64,000 bases of DNA from an uncultured Desulfobacterales bacterium (GCA_947259495.1 CAMYLV010000002.1:209922-273921), one strand, 5' to 3'. Shown: positions 42,671 through 52,520, counted from the first letter of the stretch. Translations and numbers: made by a program. Notes: generated by a model not told the origin, from the letters alone.

Positions 42671-44146
42671 CTATGGCTTCTTGTGATCTTGATAGATGAT
42701 GTTGCTGTCTCCCGGGGTCATTGACAGGTCTCCTTCAATTTTGACACTCAGGGTGCGGCGTTCCTCCAGCTCTGCGATTTCCTTACGTTTTTTATTTAAC
42801 AGGTAGTCAGCCACATCCACCGGTACAACTCCTCTCACAACGGTGATGCCCGGTTTAAGAGTTTCTAGGCTGAGTTTTCGAAGAAACCCGACAGCCAGAG
42901 TTTCCGTGGAGGCGACCAGACCTTTACCCTTGCAATTGCGACAGGGATGGAAGCTGCCAAATTCAATCGAAGGTCGAATCCGCTGGCGGGACATTTCCAG
43001 CAACCCGAATCTTGAAATCTTGCCGACCTTTGTTTTGGCTTTGTCTTCACTGACAAAGCGCCGCAAGTGGCGCTCCACTTCCGAACGATGCTTGGACTCG
43101 CGCATATCAATAAAATCGATGACAATCAGTCCGCCCAGGTCTCTTAGCCGCAGTTGCCGGGCAGCTTCTTCAGCCGCTTCGCGATTGGTTAGGAAAGCGG
43201 TTTTTTCGATCGAACGTTCATGGGTGGCTTTGCCGGAGTTCACATCAATGGACACCAGGGCTTCGGTTTGCTCGATAACAATGGACCCGCCCGATTTTAA
43301 ATTGATGCGGCTTTCAAAAATGGCTGCAATCTGGTCTTCAATTCCAAATTGGGTAAAAATCGGCTTGGCTCCTTTATACAATCTTACGATTTTGTGGTGT
43401 TTACGGGAAATAATTTTAATAAAGTCTTTGACCTCCTGAAACACGGAGGGGTCATCGATTAAGATTTCGGTTACTTCCGGCGTGAAGTTATCACGGATGG
43501 ACCTTAAAACGAGATGCCTTTCTCGGTAGAGCAGGGCCGGGGCTTTTTCCTGTATGACACTTTTTTTGATCGTTTTCCAAAGTCTCAACAAATACCTTAA
43601 ATCGCGGGCTAAAAGGGTTTTGGTGCAATTGATCCCAACAGTTCGCACGATGAGACCGAAGCCTTCAGGGACCTTTAAGCTGTCCATGAGTCCCTTAAGG
43701 CGACTGCGTTCATCTTCATCGGCAATCTTGCGAGAAATTCCGTGTTTATCGTTTCCGGGCATGAGCACCAAAAAACGTCCTGCCAGGGATACGTGAGTTG
43801 TCAGCATGGCGCCTTTTTTCATAAACGGTTCTTTGGTGACCTGAACCATGACTTCCTGTCCGCGCCTGACAAGCTTTTCGATCGAGTGATCACCGCCTTC
43901 ACTTTCATGAAAATAGTCACTGTGAATTTCATGCCGTTGTAAAAACCCGTGTCGCTCGGCGCCGTAATCCACAAAAACGGCCTGCAGACTGGGTTCAATT
44001 CGGGATATAACCCCTTTGTAAATATTGCCCTGGGTTATTTCCCGCGCAGCGCTTTGAATGTAAAACTCTTCGAGCTTATTTGCTTTTACTGCGGCGACCC
44101 GGCATTCTTCCGGGTCAATTGCATTAATGAGGATCTTAATACCCAT
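42671..44146 (-). CDS. rng: Ribonuclease G (RNase E/G family)
   Basis: The 491-residue protein has an N-terminal S1 domain (GNIYKGVISRIEPSLQAVFVDYGAERHGFL, about 38-120), the 5'-sensor and DNase-I-like catalytic core (VSIDVNSGKATHERSIEKTAFLTNREAAEE and GGLIVIDFIDMRE with the metal-binding Asp residues), and a CRNCKGKG zinc-link. The length matches RNase G, without the long RNase E scaffold tail. It processes rRNA and degrades mRNA. It is divergent from leuS. Confidence 0.93.
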   Translation of the reverse strand: MGIKILINAIDPEECRVAAVKANKLEEFYIQSAAREITQGNIYKGVISRIEPSLQAVFVDYGAERHGFLQRHEIHSDYFHESEGGDHSIEKLVRRGQEVMVQVTKEPFMKKGAMLTTHVSLAGRFLVLMPGNDKHGISRKIADEDERSRLKGLMDSLKVPEGFGLIVRTVGINCTKTLLARDLRYLLRLWKTIKKSVIQEKAPALLYRERHLVLRSIRDNFTPEVTEILIDDPSVFQEVKDFIKIISRKHHKIVRLYKGAKPIFTQFGIEDQIAAIFESRINLKSGGSIVIEQTEALVSIDVNSGKATHERSIEKTAFLTNREAAEEAARQLRLRDLGGLIVIDFIDMRESKHRSEVERHLRRFVSEDKAKTKVGKISRFGLLEMSRQRIRPSIEFGSFHPCRNCKGKGLVASTETLAVGFLRKLSLETLKPGITVVRGVVPVDVADYLLNKKRKEIAELEERRTLSVKIEGDLSMTPGDSNIIYQDHKKP

Positions 44147-44227
44147 AAAGACATACCCTTTAAATATCTTCCGCTGGCGAATTCATCAATTCCAATCAGA
44201 GCAATGCCCCTGAATTGTGTATTTGCC

Positions 44228-44256
44228 TGAATATGCAATTGTTAATAACAAGTCAA
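44228..44256 (-). promoter_or_regulatory. Putative promoter of rng
   Basis: On the minus strand, TTGACT (44256-44251) and TATTCA (44233-44228) are 17 bases apart. It lies about 80 bases before the rng start codon. Confidence 0.4.
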
Positions 44257-44419
44257 ACGATTTCTGGCTGCATGATCTTATTCAAAAAATTTTTTTCCCG
44301 TGATACCAGGCTATATCGGTGAGTTGACGGACCATCTTGCTATTGTTATCATTTTGTGGCAAGGAAGACGTCGGCACTCTTGTGGTGAATTGGAACCCCG
44401 GCAGGTAGAGGTGGAGGCA

Positions 44420-47011
44420 ATGGACCCGAAATACGATCCAACAAAAATTGAATCCAAATGGCAGGCTTACTGGGAGTCGACCCAGCTGTTTAAAGTCAAA
44501 GAGGATCCGGATAAGGAGAAATATTATCTTCTGGAAATGTTTCCGTATCCATCCGGGCAGATTCACATGGGGCACGTGCGAAATTATACCATCGGCGATG
44601 TTGTTGCCCGTTACAAAACGATGCGCGGCTTTAATGTGTTGCATCCCATGGGCTGGGATGCATTTGGCATGCCGGCTGAAAACGCGGCCATTGCACACAA
44701 CACCCATCCCGCCAAATGGACGTATGCCAACATCGACGCCATGCGTCAGCAGTTGAAGAAACTGGGATTTTCCTACGACTGGGACAGAGAAATTGCGACC
44801 TGCCGCCCCGAGTACTACCACTGGGAACAATGGCTTTTTCTAAAAATGTATGCAAAAGAAATGGCCTACCGCAAAGAATCCTTTGTCAACTGGTGTGAAT
44901 CCTGCCAGACGGTTCTGGCCAATGAGCAGGTCGAATCGGGCATGTGCTGGCGCTGTGGGGAGCCGGTTCGGCAGAAAAAACTGTGGCAATGGTTTTTCAG
45001 AACCACCGATTACGCCGACGATTTGCTAACCTATTCTGATCGCCTGACCGGATGGCCGGAAAAAGTGATCACGATGCAGAAAAACTGGATTGGTAAAAGC
45101 CACGGTGCTGAAATTCGCTTTAAGGTTGACACCCAGGATATCGTCATCCCGGTATTTACGACCCGCCATGATACTGTTTTTGGTGCCACCTTTATGTGCC
45201 TGGCGCCGGAGCATCCCCTGACTATTCGGCTATCAAGCGGTACACCCCAGGAAAAACCGGTGCAGGAGTTTGTAGATCGGATGTCGATGCAGGACCGCTC
45301 CGACAGGGCGATAGAAGAATATGAAAAAGAAGGGGTATTTCTCGGTGCTCACTGCATCAATCCTATGAACGGCGCCCGGATGCCGATTTATACGGCCAAT
45401 TTTGCCCTGATGGAATACGGGACCGGTGCGGTCATGGCGGTACCCGCACATGATCAACGCGATTTTGATTTTGCCAAAAAATACGGTTTGGACATCGTGG
45501 TTGTTGTCAAACCCCAGGATGAGGATCTATCAGCGGACAGCATGTCTGAGGCCTATACGGATGAGGGCATTATGGTGAATTCAGGTGAATTTGACGGCCT
45601 GGACAATAAGATAGCAATGGATGAAATTGCTGCGTATCTGGAGAAAAAAAATCTGGGAAAAAAAGAGGTCAGTTTTCGATTGCGCGATTGGGGCATTTCC
45701 AGGCAACGATACTGGGGTGCCCCGATTCCCATTATTCATTGCGACACCTGTGGCGTCGTGCCGGTTCCGGAAGCAGACCTTCCGGTCGTACTGCCGGAAG
45801 ATATTGAATTGCTCGAAGGAGGCAAATCTCCGCTGCCCCAGCTGGACTCATTCGTAAAGACGAATTGTCCCAAATGCGGCGATCCGAATGCACACCGGGA
45901 AACCGATACCATGGATACTTTCGTTGAATCGTCCTGGTATTTCGACCGCTATTGTAGCCCGGATTTCCATGCGGGCATGTTTGATTTAAAGGCAGTGGAT
46001 TACTGGATGCCGGTTGATCAATATATCGGCGGGGTTGAACATGCGATTTTACATCTGCTTTACTCCCGCTATTATACGCGTGTCTTAAACGATCAGGGGC
46101 TAGTCAATTTTAAGGAACCTTTTACCCGGCTGCTGACCCAGGGAATGGTTTGCAAAGAAACGGTTTCCTGTCCGCGACATGGCTACCTGCTTCCGGGAGA
46201 AGTCAACGTGACCAACACGCAGCGCTTTTGCGCCCATTGCGATCAGCCCGCGGTTGTGGGCCGTGTCGAAAAAATGTCCAAATCCAAAAAGAATGTCATC
46301 GACCCGAATATTCTTTTGGAAAAATACGGTGCCGATACCACCCGGTTTTTTTGCCTGTTTGCAGCGCCACCGGAGCGGGATCTGGAATGGAGCGAGCAGG
46401 GTGTTGAAGGCGGCTACCGGTTTTTAAACCGCGTATGGCGTTTGAGCGCAGAGTGGATGGACCGGGTAAAGGATGCCACTGCATTTGATGGCAACCCGGA
46501 TGCGCTGGAAGGTGCCGTTAGGGAGCTGTTTAAAAAAACGCATCAAACCATCATGAAGGTAACACGCGACATTGAGGATCGCTACCATTTTAACACGGCT
46601 ATCAGTGCCATCATGGAGCTTTTCAATACGATGGGCGCCATCGACAAAACCGAGGGTCATCCGCAAACGGTTGCGGTCATGCGATTGGCCATCGAGTCTC
46701 TGGCGCTTCTGATCGCTCCGATTGTCCCCCATTTTGCCGAAGCGTTGTGGGAAGCGCTGGGCAACACGTCCAGTGTTCTGCTCGCGCCGTGGCCTTCCCA
46801 TCTGGAAGCGGCCCTGGAAAAGGATGATTTATTGATTGTCATCCAGGTAAACGGCAAACTGCGAAGCAAGTTATCGGTGGCGATCGATACCCCGCCAGAA
46901 ACCATCAAACAGCTGGCGCTTGAAGATCCGCGCGTCATGAAATTTACAGAGGGCAAAGCGGTCAAAAAAGTGATTTATGTAAAGGATAAATTGGTCAACA
47001 TCGTCGTCTGA
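44420..47011 (+). CDS. leuS: Leucyl-tRNA synthetase
   Basis: The ATG at 44420 with GGAGG upstream gives 863 residues; a longer ORF to 44300 adds a non-homologous tail. The class I motifs are [19 protein letters not shown] (HIGH-type) and KMSKSKKN. The editing domain (CP1) has [19 protein letters not shown], and a zinc-type insertion (CDTCGVVP...CPKCG) is present. It charges tRNA-Leu in the cytoplasm. The next gene, lptE, follows after a 170-base gap. Confidence 0.95.
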   Translation: MDPKYDPTKIESKWQAYWESTQLFKVKEDPDKEKYYLLEMFPYPSGQIHMGHVRNYTIGDVVARYKTMRGFNVLHPMGWDAFGMPAENAAIAHNTHPAKWTYANIDAMRQQLKKLGFSYDWDREIATCRPEYYHWEQWLFLKMYAKEMAYRKESFVNWCESCQTVLANEQVESGMCWRCGEPVRQKKLWQWFFRTTDYADDLLTYSDRLTGWPEKVITMQKNWIGKSHGAEIRFKVDTQDIVIPVFTTRHDTVFGATFMCLAPEHPLTIRLSSGTPQEKPVQEFVDRMSMQDRSDRAIEEYEKEGVFLGAHCINPMNGARMPIYTANFALMEYGTGAVMAVPAHDQRDFDFAKKYGLDIVVVVKPQDEDLSADSMSEAYTDEGIMVNSGEFDGLDNKIAMDEIAAYLEKKNLGKKEVSFRLRDWGISRQRYWGAPIPIIHCDTCGVVPVPEADLPVVLPEDIELLEGGKSPLPQLDSFVKTNCPKCGDPNAHRETDTMDTFVESSWYFDRYCSPDFHAGMFDLKAVDYWMPVDQYIGGVEHAILHLLYSRYYTRVLNDQGLVNFKEPFTRLLTQGMVCKETVSCPRHGYLLPGEVNVTNTQRFCAHCDQPAVVGRVEKMSKSKKNVIDPNILLEKYGADTTRFFCLFAAPPERDLEWSEQGVEGGYRFLNRVWRLSAEWMDRVKDATAFDGNPDALEGAVRELFKKTHQTIMKVTRDIEDRYHFNTAISAIMELFNTMGAIDKTEGHPQTVAVMRLAIESLALLIAPIVPHFAEALWEALGNTSSVLLAPWPSHLEAALEKDDLLIVIQVNGKLRSKLSVAIDTPPETIKQLALEDPRVMKFTEGKAVKKVIYVKDKLVNIVV

Positions 47012-47181
47012 TATTCAGGTGGCAGGCTTCAGAGGACAGAGATCAGAGGTTGGGGACAAAAAGACAGAGTTCTCGTGTTAGGCAGTTCTCTGGTCGCCGG
47101 CGACTGACAGTCAGGACCATTAGCCATTGACCGTAACTTCTGAACGCTGAACCTTGAACCTTGGAACCTTAATCGAGGGAG
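47012..47181. repeat. Intergenic gap with short degenerate tandem units
   Basis: This 170-base gap contains near-tandem 7-9-mers around TGAACCTTGAACCTTGGAACC at about 47140-47170 and a weak GGCAGTTCTC / CGACTG patch. There is no ORF. It resembles low-complexity intergenic sequence seen elsewhere in the window (31690-31740, 57105-57150). Confidence 0.45.
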
Positions 47182-47703
47182 ATGAGTTTGAATATAAGCA
47201 AGGTTCGCCTAATCATCATATTAATAACAGTGCTGTGTGGGGCTTGCGGCTACCGGTTTGCGGAACAGGGCGGATTTCCGGGTGATACCGAGCGTCTTTT
47301 CGTAAACGTTCTGGAAAATCAAACCCAGGAAACCGGAGTGGAAAATATAATTACCGCCGCGCTCTTATCCGAACTGACCTTGCGTAAAACCCATAATTTG
47401 GCAAATGGTATGGCGGATGCCGATGTGGTTCTGAGCGGGATTGTCAAACACGTGGACTTAAGCACCATATCAGTAAGCCAACCGACTGTAGCCGATGAAC
47501 GGCGCGTTACGGTATCGATTGATTTAAAATTGACCAAAACGGACGGCAGCACCGCCTGGGCTGGAAAAGACATATCGGATTTTGAAGCGTACCTGGTGAA
47601 CGTGAATCAGGAAATCACGGATGCAAACCGTCAAAATGCCATTAGGATATTGTCGAAACGCATCGCTGAAAGAGTTGTTAATCGGTTCAACGATGATTTC
47701 TAA
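47182..47703 (+). CDS. lptE: LPS-assembly lipoprotein LptE-like
   Basis: The 173-residue protein has a lipoprotein signal peptide: basic start, hydrophobic core (LIIILITVLCGAC), and a Cys followed by GYRF, the LptE start. The conserved pattern GDTERLFVNVLENQTQETGVENIITAALLSEL is the LptE fold. It plugs the LptD outer-membrane barrel in LPS export. The lipobox (CGA-C) is a little unusual. AGGGAGATG places its ribosome site. lptA is encoded 3 kb downstream on the other strand. Confidence 0.85.
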   Translation: MSLNISKVRLIIILITVLCGACGYRFAEQGGFPGDTERLFVNVLENQTQETGVENIITAALLSELTLRKTHNLANGMADADVVLSGIVKHVDLSTISVSQPTVADERRVTVSIDLKLTKTDGSTAWAGKDISDFEAYLVNVNQEITDANRQNAIRILSKRIAERVVNRFNDDF

Positions 47704-47727
47704 GGGCGGGCAAAAAATAATCGATCG

Positions 47728-47997
47728 CTAAAAAATAACAATCGTGTTCACCAGTTTAGAAAGGCGTGATATTTTGCGGGCAGCGGTTTTTTTGTGAATG
47801 ACACCTTTTTTGACAGCTTTGTCAATTAATGCTTGAGCGGCATCCATTTTGGCCACCGCTGCTTCTTTTGAGGTTTCAGCGGAAGCCAGACGAACATCTT
47901 TGGTGATATGCTTTATTCTGGTTTTGACTGCTTTATTACGAAGTCGCCGTTTTTCGTTTTGACGGGCACGTTTTTCAGCTGATTTATGATTTGCCAA
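47728..47997 (-). CDS. rpsT: 30S ribosomal protein S20
   Basis: The start is a TTG at 47997 (ANHKSAEKRARQNEKRR...), with AAGGAG eight bases upstream, giving 89 residues as usual for S20; the ORF to 48042 is longer than the family. The protein is highly basic and helical and binds 16S rRNA. UUG starts are known for rpsT in other bacteria, where they limit its output. It has its own promoter divergent from murJ. Confidence 0.95.
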   Translation of the reverse strand: MANHKSAEKRARQNEKRRLRNKAVKTRIKHITKDVRLASAETSKEAAVAKMDAAQALIDKAVKKGVIHKKTAARKISRLSKLVNTIVIF

Positions 47998-48064
47998 GGT
48001 CCTTACTCCTTTTTCCATTAAACCATATTTTGAAATGATCATTTTAAGTAATTATAAACGCTAT

Positions 48065-48093
48065 TTAATATAGAACCGAAATTCGGATGTCAA
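48065..48093 (-). promoter_or_regulatory. Promoter of rpsT
   Basis: On the minus strand, TTGACA (48093-48088) and TATTAA (48070-48065) are separated by 17 bases. It lies about 60 bases upstream of the rpsT start. Confidence 0.6.
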
Positions 48094-48115
48094 GCGATTT
48101 TCTCCAAATTCAACC

Positions 48116-49684
48116 ATGTCTGAAAAATCCCGGGTGATTAAAGCAGCCGGCGTTGTCGGAGCTGCGACGTTGCTGAGCCGTATCCTGGGGTTTATTCGCG
48201 ATGCGGTGATTGCCTGGTATTTTGGCGTCGGTCAAAATTCAGATGCATTTATTGCTGCGTTCAGAATACCCAATCTGCTGCGAAAATTATTGGGCGAAGG
48301 CTCCATCAGCAATGCTTTTGTGCCGATATTGACCGATTACCTGGCAATCGATGGAAAGGATGAAGCCTTTCGGTTGGCACGCTCTGCTCTGTGGGTATTA
48401 TCCATTATTCTGGTGGTAATTTCCCTTGGCGGAATACTCTTATCGCCCCTCATCGTTAAAATTATCGCCCCCGGGTTCATTGACTCACCGGAGAAATTAT
48501 CCCTCACCATCACCCTTACCCGCATTATGTTCCCCTACATTTTCTTTATTGGTCTGGTCGCTTTGTGCATGGGGATACTTAACGTATTCGGGCATTTTGC
48601 CGCTCCGGCACTGGCACCGGTGTTGCTGAATCTGGCGATAATTTTTTCTGTTTTTTTTCTGTGCCCCCATCTTGCCAGACCGGTTCTGGGGCTTGCCGTC
48701 GGGGTGATAATCGGCGGAATTCTGCAGCTGCTGCTCCAGTTGCCTGCCATGACGGGCAAGGGGTTCAATTTTTGGCAAAAAACGAAAATTTTTCATCCTG
48801 GTTTAAAAAAAATGAGTCGACTCATGCCGCCGGTCATACTCGGCGGAGCCGTTTACCAGGTCAATGTGCTGGTTGGAACGCTGCTGGGATCCTTTCTACC
48901 GGAGGGCAGTGTAACCGTTTTATATTTTGCCGACCGACTGGTTCAATTTCCCTTGGGCATATTCGCGATTGCTGCGGCAACAGCGGTTTTGCCGAGTCTT
49001 TCCCGCCAGGCAGCCCTTAAAAATCTTGTAGCCTTAAAGGACACCTTTGGTTATGCTGTCAGATTGACGTTGTTTATGACTATACCGTCTATGGTGGGTT
49101 TAATTATTCTGCGCGAACCGATCATCACGGTGTTATTTCAAAGAGGTGAATTCAGTTTGCAAGCCACGCTGTTGACTGCTCAGGCACTTTTATACTATGC
49201 TGTAGGTCTATGGGCTTTTTCGGCAGTACGAATCGTAGCAGCAACCTTTTTTGCACTTAAAGATACCCGTACGCCGATGATTATGGCAACGGCTTCCATT
49301 CTTGCCAATATTGTGCTCGGAATCATTTTGATGAAACCACTGGCCCATGCGGGGCTTGCGCTGGCGACATCCCTGGCTTCCGTATTGAATCTCACACTGC
49401 TGATTTACGCGCTTCGCAAAAAACTCGGCTCCCTGGGATGGCGGGGCATTGCGCAATCCGCATTAAAAACGCTGGGTAGCGCTGCTGTAATGGGGGCAAC
49501 GGTCTGGGTTGCAGCGCGGGTTCTCATTCCCGCTGATGGTGTCGCTTTTATCACGTTGCTAGCGGGGCTGCTGGTCTGCGTGGTTGCCGGGCTGGCGGTT
49601 TTCGGGATCTGTTCGTATGGTATCAAAAGCCCGGAATTCGCGAGCATGCTTGCTGAAATAAAAATGGGCATAAACAGAAAATGA
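48116..49684 (+). CDS. murJ: Lipid II flippase MurJ
   Basis: The 522-residue MATE-like membrane protein has about 14 hydrophobic helices. The N-terminus AAGVVGAATLLSRILGFIRDAVIAWYFG is the MurJ/MviN signature, followed by SDAFIAAFRIPNLLRKLLGEGSISNAFVPI. It flips lipid II across the inner membrane for peptidoglycan synthesis. Its last codons overlap the next gene by four bases (ATGA), so a divisome gene is translationally coupled. Confidence 0.95.
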   Translation: MSEKSRVIKAAGVVGAATLLSRILGFIRDAVIAWYFGVGQNSDAFIAAFRIPNLLRKLLGEGSISNAFVPILTDYLAIDGKDEAFRLARSALWVLSIILVVISLGGILLSPLIVKIIAPGFIDSPEKLSLTITLTRIMFPYIFFIGLVALCMGILNVFGHFAAPALAPVLLNLAIIFSVFFLCPHLARPVLGLAVGVIIGGILQLLLQLPAMTGKGFNFWQKTKIFHPGLKKMSRLMPPVILGGAVYQVNVLVGTLLGSFLPEGSVTVLYFADRLVQFPLGIFAIAAATAVLPSLSRQAALKNLVALKDTFGYAVRLTLFMTIPSMVGLIILREPIITVLFQRGEFSLQATLLTAQALLYYAVGLWAFSAVRIVAATFFALKDTRTPMIMATASILANIVLGIILMKPLAHAGLALATSLASVLNLTLLIYALRKKLGSLGWRGIAQSALKTLGSAAVMGATVWVAARVLIPADGVAFITLLAGLLVCVVAGLAVFGICSYGIKSPEFASMLAEIKMGINRK

Positions 49685-49974
49685 CGAAAAAACAAAGCAT
49701 TCTTTTTTCCATCGCTGTTGTGCTAATGTTCTCATTGCTGTTTTTTATCATTTTCGGCGAGCATGGCTTAATCGATTTAAATGCGTTAAATGCTGAAAAA
49801 TTTCAGTTGAAGGAAAAAAACGAGCTGCTTACGCATAATAACCTCTCCCTGAGTGTCGAAATCGATCGGTTAAAGCATGACCCGCATTATATCGAAAATG
49901 TGGCGCGCCAGGAACTGGGTATGGTTGGCGAGAACGAACTGATTCTAAAACCTCGGCGCATGCCGAAACCCTGA
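49681..49974 (+). CDS. FtsB/DivIC-type septum formation protein
   Basis: The 97-residue protein has a short N-tail, one membrane helix (SILFSIAVVLMFSLLFFIIFG), a coiled-coil (about 40-65; LKEKNELLTHNNLSLSVEIDRLK), then DPHYIENVARQELGMVGENELIL, the DivIC/FtsB conserved patch. It joins the FtsQLB complex at the septum. The ATG overlaps the murJ stop by four bases, which supports shared expression with the peptidoglycan flippase. Confidence 0.88.
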   Translation: MTKKQSILFSIAVVLMFSLLFFIIFGEHGLIDLNALNAEKFQLKEKNELLTHNNLSLSVEIDRLKHDPHYIENVARQELGMVGENELILKPRRMPKP

Positions 49975-50020
49975 TTGAAAGGAAATAGCGCATCTCGGTG
50001 TTCAGTGTTATTCGTTAGAT

Positions 50021-50290
50021 ATGGAAAAAGAAACCGACTTTTATACGGCCACAATGGCTAAAGTTTATTCTGAACAGGGGCACTGGAATAAGGCTGCTGA
50101 AATTTACCGCCATTTACTGGTGCAGGAACCCGAACGGGATGACTATCTTGCGGCGCTGGCGAGGGTGGAGAGAAAGGCAAAGCAAAAGCGCAATGAATCG
50201 CCTGAGGATTTAGCCGCTTTGTTTCACCAATGGTTTAACCTGATGCTGAGGTATAAAAATTTACAGAAGCTTCGCAAACTGAATTGTTAA
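50021..50290 (+). CDS. Small TPR-like protein
   Basis: The 89-residue protein contains one TPR-type helix pair (FYTATMAKVYSEQGHWNKAAEIYRHLLVQEPERDDYLAALARVE) followed by a basic stretch and a helical tail. There is no signal peptide. It follows the FtsB-like gene by 46 bases and is probably co-transcribed with it. The function is unknown; a scaffold in envelope assembly is possible. Confidence 0.7.
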   Translation: MEKETDFYTATMAKVYSEQGHWNKAAEIYRHLLVQEPERDDYLAALARVERKAKQKRNESPEDLAALFHQWFNLMLRYKNLQKLRKLNC

Positions 50291-50396
50291 TTCCGCATTG
50301 TCGATGCCAACGACTCTGCCATCATCGCTTTCAATGCGATGCAATACCCGCCCGACATTCCGTTTATTCCATTGCTAAGCCAGGCGTGCCCGGTCT

Positions 50397-50981
50397 TCAT
50401 TTCTTTTTTTCCGTATTTTTGTTTGGATAGAATACCGCTTTAACCCGCTTTTGCGAATGGCTTTCAACTTTCATTTGTCCGGTTTTGCGATCGACGGTAA
50501 TTTTTGATCCGGTTAAAATATTCTTGTTGCTTTTTAGGGTCGAATTTTCACCGATAAGAACAACGACCTGCGTTTCCAAGTCGTACTCAACGCGATCGGT
50601 TTCAGCTGTGTATTTTCCATTTGAGACCTGCACATTGCCGCTGGCGACAACTTGTTTTATGGATTCGTCGCGACCGACTTGATTACCCGCACCATCGGGA
50701 TTTGTCTGATAATAAATTCTAAGGCGATCTGAGGTTATGGCGAAGGTCCCCTGGCTGGTGCGCACATCCCCGCTAAACTCCGCAAATTTTTCTTCATTGT
50801 TGGTTATTAATTTGTCCGCAACAATTTGAATCTGATCGTCGCCGGCATTTGCGGCCTTTTCCTGCGACTGATCCTCGGCAGCCGCCGCGGATGACAAAAG
50901 AATCGGGGCCAAGATCGTAAATAGAAATTTCATGACCCAAACCGGGTTTTTGGCTGCCTGAAAGCGTCGACGTGCTCTCAC
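50397..50981 (-). CDS. lptA: LptA/OstA-like periplasmic LPS transport protein
   Basis: The GTG at 50981 has GGGAGGAA just upstream and gives 194 residues with a long basic n-region, a hydrophobic core and cleavage near SAAAA-ED. An ATG at 50933 gives a normal signal peptide but has no ribosome site. The mature part is an OstA beta-jelly-roll (IQIVADKLITNNEEKFAEFSGDVRTSQG, VASGNVQVSNGKYTAETDRVEYD). It bridges LPS from LptC to LptD. No other lpt gene is adjacent on this strand. Confidence 0.85.
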   Translation of the reverse strand: MRARRRFQAAKNPVWVMKFLFTILAPILLSSAAAAEDQSQEKAANAGDDQIQIVADKLITNNEEKFAEFSGDVRTSQGTFAITSDRLRIYYQTNPDGAGNQVGRDESIKQVVASGNVQVSNGKYTAETDRVEYDLETQVVVLIGENSTLKSNKNILTGSKITVDRKTGQMKVESHSQKRVKAVFYPNKNTEKKK

Positions 50982-51044
50982 GATTCCTCCCCTCGTTTTA
51001 CATTATTCGAGCCAGATTTTTGCGGGCAAATCGGCTCAAACTCA

Positions 51045-51863
51045 TTATTTAATAATTCTGAGTCGATGGGTCTGCCGCAATTGATGCCATAATTCTTTAA
51101 TGATTACGGCAGCGGCATCATCCTCATTGTGCAGCGGGTAGTCGGCAAATGTTAGACAGGATTCAGCCAGTTCTTCATTGCCGGACCGCAGGCCAAATTT
51201 ATCCAGAATGTATCTTCCTAAATATGCATTGAGATCAATCAATTCACTCTCTGTCATACTGGCGATAGTGGCCTTTTCTTTCAGGGGCAGTTCGTTGGTA
51301 AGTTTCTGGATGGCCTCCCGGACCGTTTTAGGTTGTTTTGCAAATCTGCTGCGATTTTTTCCCTGAAAACCCACTGCTTGCGGCTGGGCAGTTTTCATCA
51401 TTTCCAAATAATGGACGCTTTCAATCAGCTTAAGCACCGCGCTGTAAATTTGATCGTCTTTGCTGGCCCGAGGCCCGGCGACATTTAAAATTTCGATTTC
51501 ATTTTCGTCCAGCCAGGAACGAATTAGGGTTGCGGCTTTAAAGGCGGGCGTTTTACTTAAATCAATATGCAACCAGGGGCGATGGTGTTTAATCGCCATC
51601 TTACGGGTGTAGTCAGAACCTTCGCTCAAGCGACCGTGGCTGATGATTAGAGTGCCGCTTGAATCGATAACGTTTTGCTCAGTTCTCAGTGGGTAACTGC
51701 TGCTGGGCATTTCCGTTAAATTGTATTCATCCGGCAGGGGCCCATCTTCGGTTAAGCGGCCTTTCGGAACCCAGCCGCCGTGCAGAATGCCCAGTTTTAT
51801 GGCGGCATCCAGGGCCGCCTGGTCTGCGCCGGTCTGGCCGCCTGAAATAATTTTCCGAATCAT
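51045..51863 (-). CDS. Putative molybdenum-carrier-type Rossmann protein with C-terminal DUF6794 domain
   Basis: The 272-residue protein starts KIISGGQTGADQAALDAAI, the GGQTGAD motif of the MoCo-carrier/LOG-like family (PF12694). WVPKGRLTEDGPLPDEY and TLIISHGRLSEGSDYT continue the fold to about residue 150. Residues about 180-265 match a separate domain of unknown function I place as DUF6794 (TVREAIQKLTNELPLKEKATIASM). The fusion is unusual. The function is unknown, and the name reflects structure rather than proven molybdenum transport. It follows the next gene by six bases, so the two are co-transcribed. Confidence 0.72.
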   Translation of the reverse strand: MIRKIISGGQTGADQAALDAAIKLGILHGGWVPKGRLTEDGPLPDEYNLTEMPSSSYPLRTEQNVIDSSGTLIISHGRLSEGSDYTRKMAIKHHRPWLHIDLSKTPAFKAATLIRSWLDENEIEILNVAGPRASKDDQIYSAVLKLIESVHYLEMMKTAQPQAVGFQGKNRSRFAKQPKTVREAIQKLTNELPLKEKATIASMTESELIDLNAYLGRYILDKFGLRSGNEELAESCLTFADYPLHNEDDAAAVIIKELWHQLRQTHRLRIIK

Positions 51864-51869
51864 GTTGAT

Positions 51870-52202
51870 TTAATCTTCAATATTACCCGTTTTTTGGTAT
51901 TCCCGCTGAATGCGCTTGAGCATATTGAAAAGCTCTTCTTTGGAAAATATACCCTTTTCAATCAATAGCTGAGCGATGGCATCCAGCTGCATGGAATTGG
52001 CCATTAGAAGATCTTGTATAGTCGCGATTTCATTTGTTTCACCCTTGTCTGTCGCGACGATACTGCCGTCTTCCAATGCTTTTCTTCTGTCTCTGCCACT
52101 TCGCCTTTCTGGGCCATCATGCGGTGCAATGATCCATCTACGGTCTAATCCCGAGCGCCTGTTTTTGTCATCTTCAGCACTTGATTTTTTGGATTTGGCC
52201 AT
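51870..52202 (-). CDS. Small Arg-rich protein with RRxGxDRR repeats, unknown function
   Basis: The 110-residue protein has a basic, probably disordered N-terminus with two RRSGxDRR-type motifs (NRRSGLDRRW and ERRSGRDRRK), common in small deltaproteobacterial proteins often found next to PilZ genes, and a helical C-terminus (LLIEKGIFSKEELFNMLKRIQREY). It is first of a two-gene unit with the GGQTGAD protein. No function is assigned. Confidence 0.7.
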   Translation of the reverse strand: MAKSKKSSAEDDKNRRSGLDRRWIIAPHDGPERRSGRDRRKALEDGSIVATDKGETNEIATIQDLLMANSMQLDAIAQLLIEKGIFSKEELFNMLKRIQREYQKTGNIED

Positions 52203-52350
52203 AAGATAAATTCCTTTAATGATCGAAGTTTAAAAGATTAAATCCAAGCTTAAAAGCTATATCGAATTTAAGGACAAGATTTAGCGGTTAAAAGATGAAT
52301 GCTATATAGTACAATTGTCCAGGCGGGTCAAAGAAATAAAACCGCAATTG

Positions 52351-52452
52351 TATAGGGGTTGTCAAAAAAACGTCGCGGTATTCAAACGTTTTTTCTACAA
52401 CCTCTTATGCCGCACTACCGTATTCCGGAACATTATTATGGAAAACGGTATA
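52351..52452 (+). repeat. MITE-like interspersed repeat, copy D
   Basis: This 102-bp copy runs from TATAGGGGTTGTC to ACGGTATA. The GGTTGT/ACAACC outer stem and the AAAAAAACGT / ACGTTTTTT inner stem are kept, with one T lost from the right arm. The right hairpin keeps its ends although its inner bases differ from copy A. Confidence 0.85.
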
Positions 52453-52484
52453 AATACGGGGGAAAGGGATTTGAAAGCGGGTAC

Positions 52485-52520
52485 AAAAAAAGGCCTAGAC
52501 CCATGTCTAAACCTTTTTTT
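52485..52520 (-). terminator. Terminator of the initiator tRNA gene
   Basis: On the minus strand, GTTTAGAC pairs with GTCTAGGC across the loop ATGG and is followed by seven U. It begins six bases after the tRNA CCA end. Confidence 0.85.
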
